6,514 nt of DNA from positions 1-6,514 of the forward strand of contig JADIML010000069.1 of assembly GCA_017694765.1 (NCBI GenBank). The letters run 5' to 3'. The stretch is from Candidatus Scybalomonas excrementavium (GTDB lineage: Bacteria; Bacillota; Clostridia; Lachnospirales; Lachnospiraceae). Below the pieces are notes generated by a model, which searched no databases, was not told the origin of the DNA, and saw nothing but the letters and a program-made list of their open reading frames with translations. Positions 5,721 to 6,514 of this stretch are shown here, piece by piece (the first letter of the stretch is position 1; each line of letters begins with the position of its first letter). The position numbers and the translations under genes were made by a program.

Positions 5721-6514
5721 CTAATTCCCTCCTTGTGCCTGCATTCTCGCTTCTCTTGCTTTTCTCTCTTTTTCTCTTTTTCGAATCGTACGAATCGCTT
5801 CTTTATCTCCCTCTCCAAAGAAATACGCAAAGAATACTTTTTGTAAAATCGTTGCAATGATAATAATAATTAATAAAACAATTGCCATAGCCGATGCCAA
5901 GCCAACTTTTTGACTTTCATGTGCTAATTTGTTCATAATAACAAAGTAAGTACCTGTTCCAAAGCTACCACCTGTAATAACATATGGAGGTTCGAATGCA
6001 CTTAAAGAACCTGTAATCGATAAAATCATATTTAAAACGATAATTGTTTTAATACTTGGGAAAATAATATAGCGAAATTTTTGCCAACCATTTACCCCAT
6101 CAATATCAGCTGCTTCATATAAGGTAGAATCAACTGACATAATGGCTCCTGCAAATAAAACCATATTTTGCCCCATATACCGCCAAATAGAAGTCGCTGC
6201 AATGGAAACGTTATTAATACTTGTATCTTTTAACCAATATGGTAAATTATCTAATTGGAATCCACACCATTGAAGTACAGTGTCTAATACAAAACCTCTT
6301 GTATAGAAAAATTTAAAAATGAATCCAACTGCAATTCCACATACTAAATATGGGAAGAACATAAATCCTTTAAAAATTCCACCACCTCTTGTTTTAAAAC
6401 TTAAAATAGAAGCAAAATAAAGTGCCAATCCCAGCTGTACAAATGATGCTCCGATATAATATAAACTTAACTTTAATGCCCGAAAGCAATCATCTCTTGT
6501 AAATACTTCTATAT
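5721..6514 (-). CDS. Carbohydrate ABC transporter permease, MalF/UgpA type (5' end outside window)
   Basis: The C-terminal 263 residues of a CUT1-type permease, partner of the MalG-type gene downstream. The frame stays open to the right edge. A TTG at 6428 is an internal Leu codon, not the start: translation upstream of it gives EVFTRDDCFRALKLSLYYIG, typical of the loop and membrane helix that precede this point in MalF proteins. Membrane segments are visible throughout. The EAA loop, YEAADIDGVNGWQKFRYIIF followed by PSIK, covers visible residues 132-155 and contains the canonical EAA and DG. After the last helix (FFAYFF) comes an unusually basic and charged tail, about 30 residues rich in Arg, Lys and Glu. 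The stop TAG lies 3 bases before the next ATG. The missing N-terminal part, probably one or two membrane helices, and the substrate-binding protein gene should lie beyond the right edge. Transport of mannooligosaccharides is inferred from the operon. Confidence 0.92.
   Translation of the reverse strand, partial: IEVFTRDDCFRALKLSLYYIGASFVQLGLALYFASILSFKTRGGGIFKGFMFFPYLVCGIAVGFIFKFFYTRGFVLDTVLQWCGFQLDNLPYWLKDTSINNVSIAATSIWRYMGQNMVLFAGAIMSVDSTLYEAADIDGVNGWQKFRYIIFPSIKTIIVLNMILSITGSLSAFEPPYVITGGSFGTGTYFVIMNKLAHESQKVGLASAMAIVLLIIIIIATILQKVFFAYFFGEGDKEAIRTIRKREKERKAREARMQAQGGN

Noticed and set aside
1..6514. CRISPR arrays, tRNA or rRNA genes, insertion sequences, or a previously undescribed defence or mobile system
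   Set aside because: No regularly spaced repeats, RNA gene signatures, terminal inverted repeats or transposase-like frames are seen. Coding sequence fills nearly the whole window with a metabolic operon.

Overview
All genes in this window lie on the minus strand and read from high to low coordinates. They form one tightly packed operon fragment that is cut at both ends. The DNA is AT-rich, the codons are A/T-ending, and Shine-Dalgarno sites are strong (AGGAGG-like). The carbohydrate ABC permeases have no dedicated ATPase in view. Together with the gene content this suggests a low-GC Firmicute, most likely a gut or rumen Lachnospiraceae relative of Roseburia. The taxonomic call is inference from style and gene content.

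Layout in transcription order: (1) MalF/UgpA-type sugar ABC permease, 5' end outside the window (6514-5721); (2) MalG/UgpE-type permease (5717-4872); (3) GH130 subfamily 2-like mannosyl phosphorylase (4823-3798); (4) AGE-family cellobiose/mannobiose 2-epimerase (about 3766-2576); (5) GH130 subfamily 1-like mannosyl-glucose phosphorylase (2579-1404); (6) CE2-type two-domain acetylesterase (1377-307); (7) a second SGNH esterase resembling CE17, of which only the N-terminal 95 residues are present (287-1). Intergenic gaps run from a 4-base overlap to 48 bases. No terminator or internal promoter is evident on the coding strand, so one transcript is likely. No non-coding stretch exceeds about 50 bases.

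The genes make a coherent pathway for acetylated beta-mannan oligosaccharides. The permeases import mannooligosaccharides. The two esterases, which lack signal peptides, strip acetyl groups in the cytoplasm. The GH130_2 enzyme shortens mannooligosaccharides by phosphorolysis, giving mannose 1-phosphate. The epimerase converts mannobiose to mannosyl-glucose, and the GH130_1 enzyme phosphorolyses that to mannose 1-phosphate and glucose. This matches the mannan utilisation logic described for Roseburia intestinalis (paired GH130s, a mannobiose 2-epimerase, and CE2 plus CE17 esterases). The system is therefore a recognisable variant of known biology rather than a new one. The substrate-binding protein, endo-mannanase, alpha-galactosidase and regulator that usually accompany it are not in this window.
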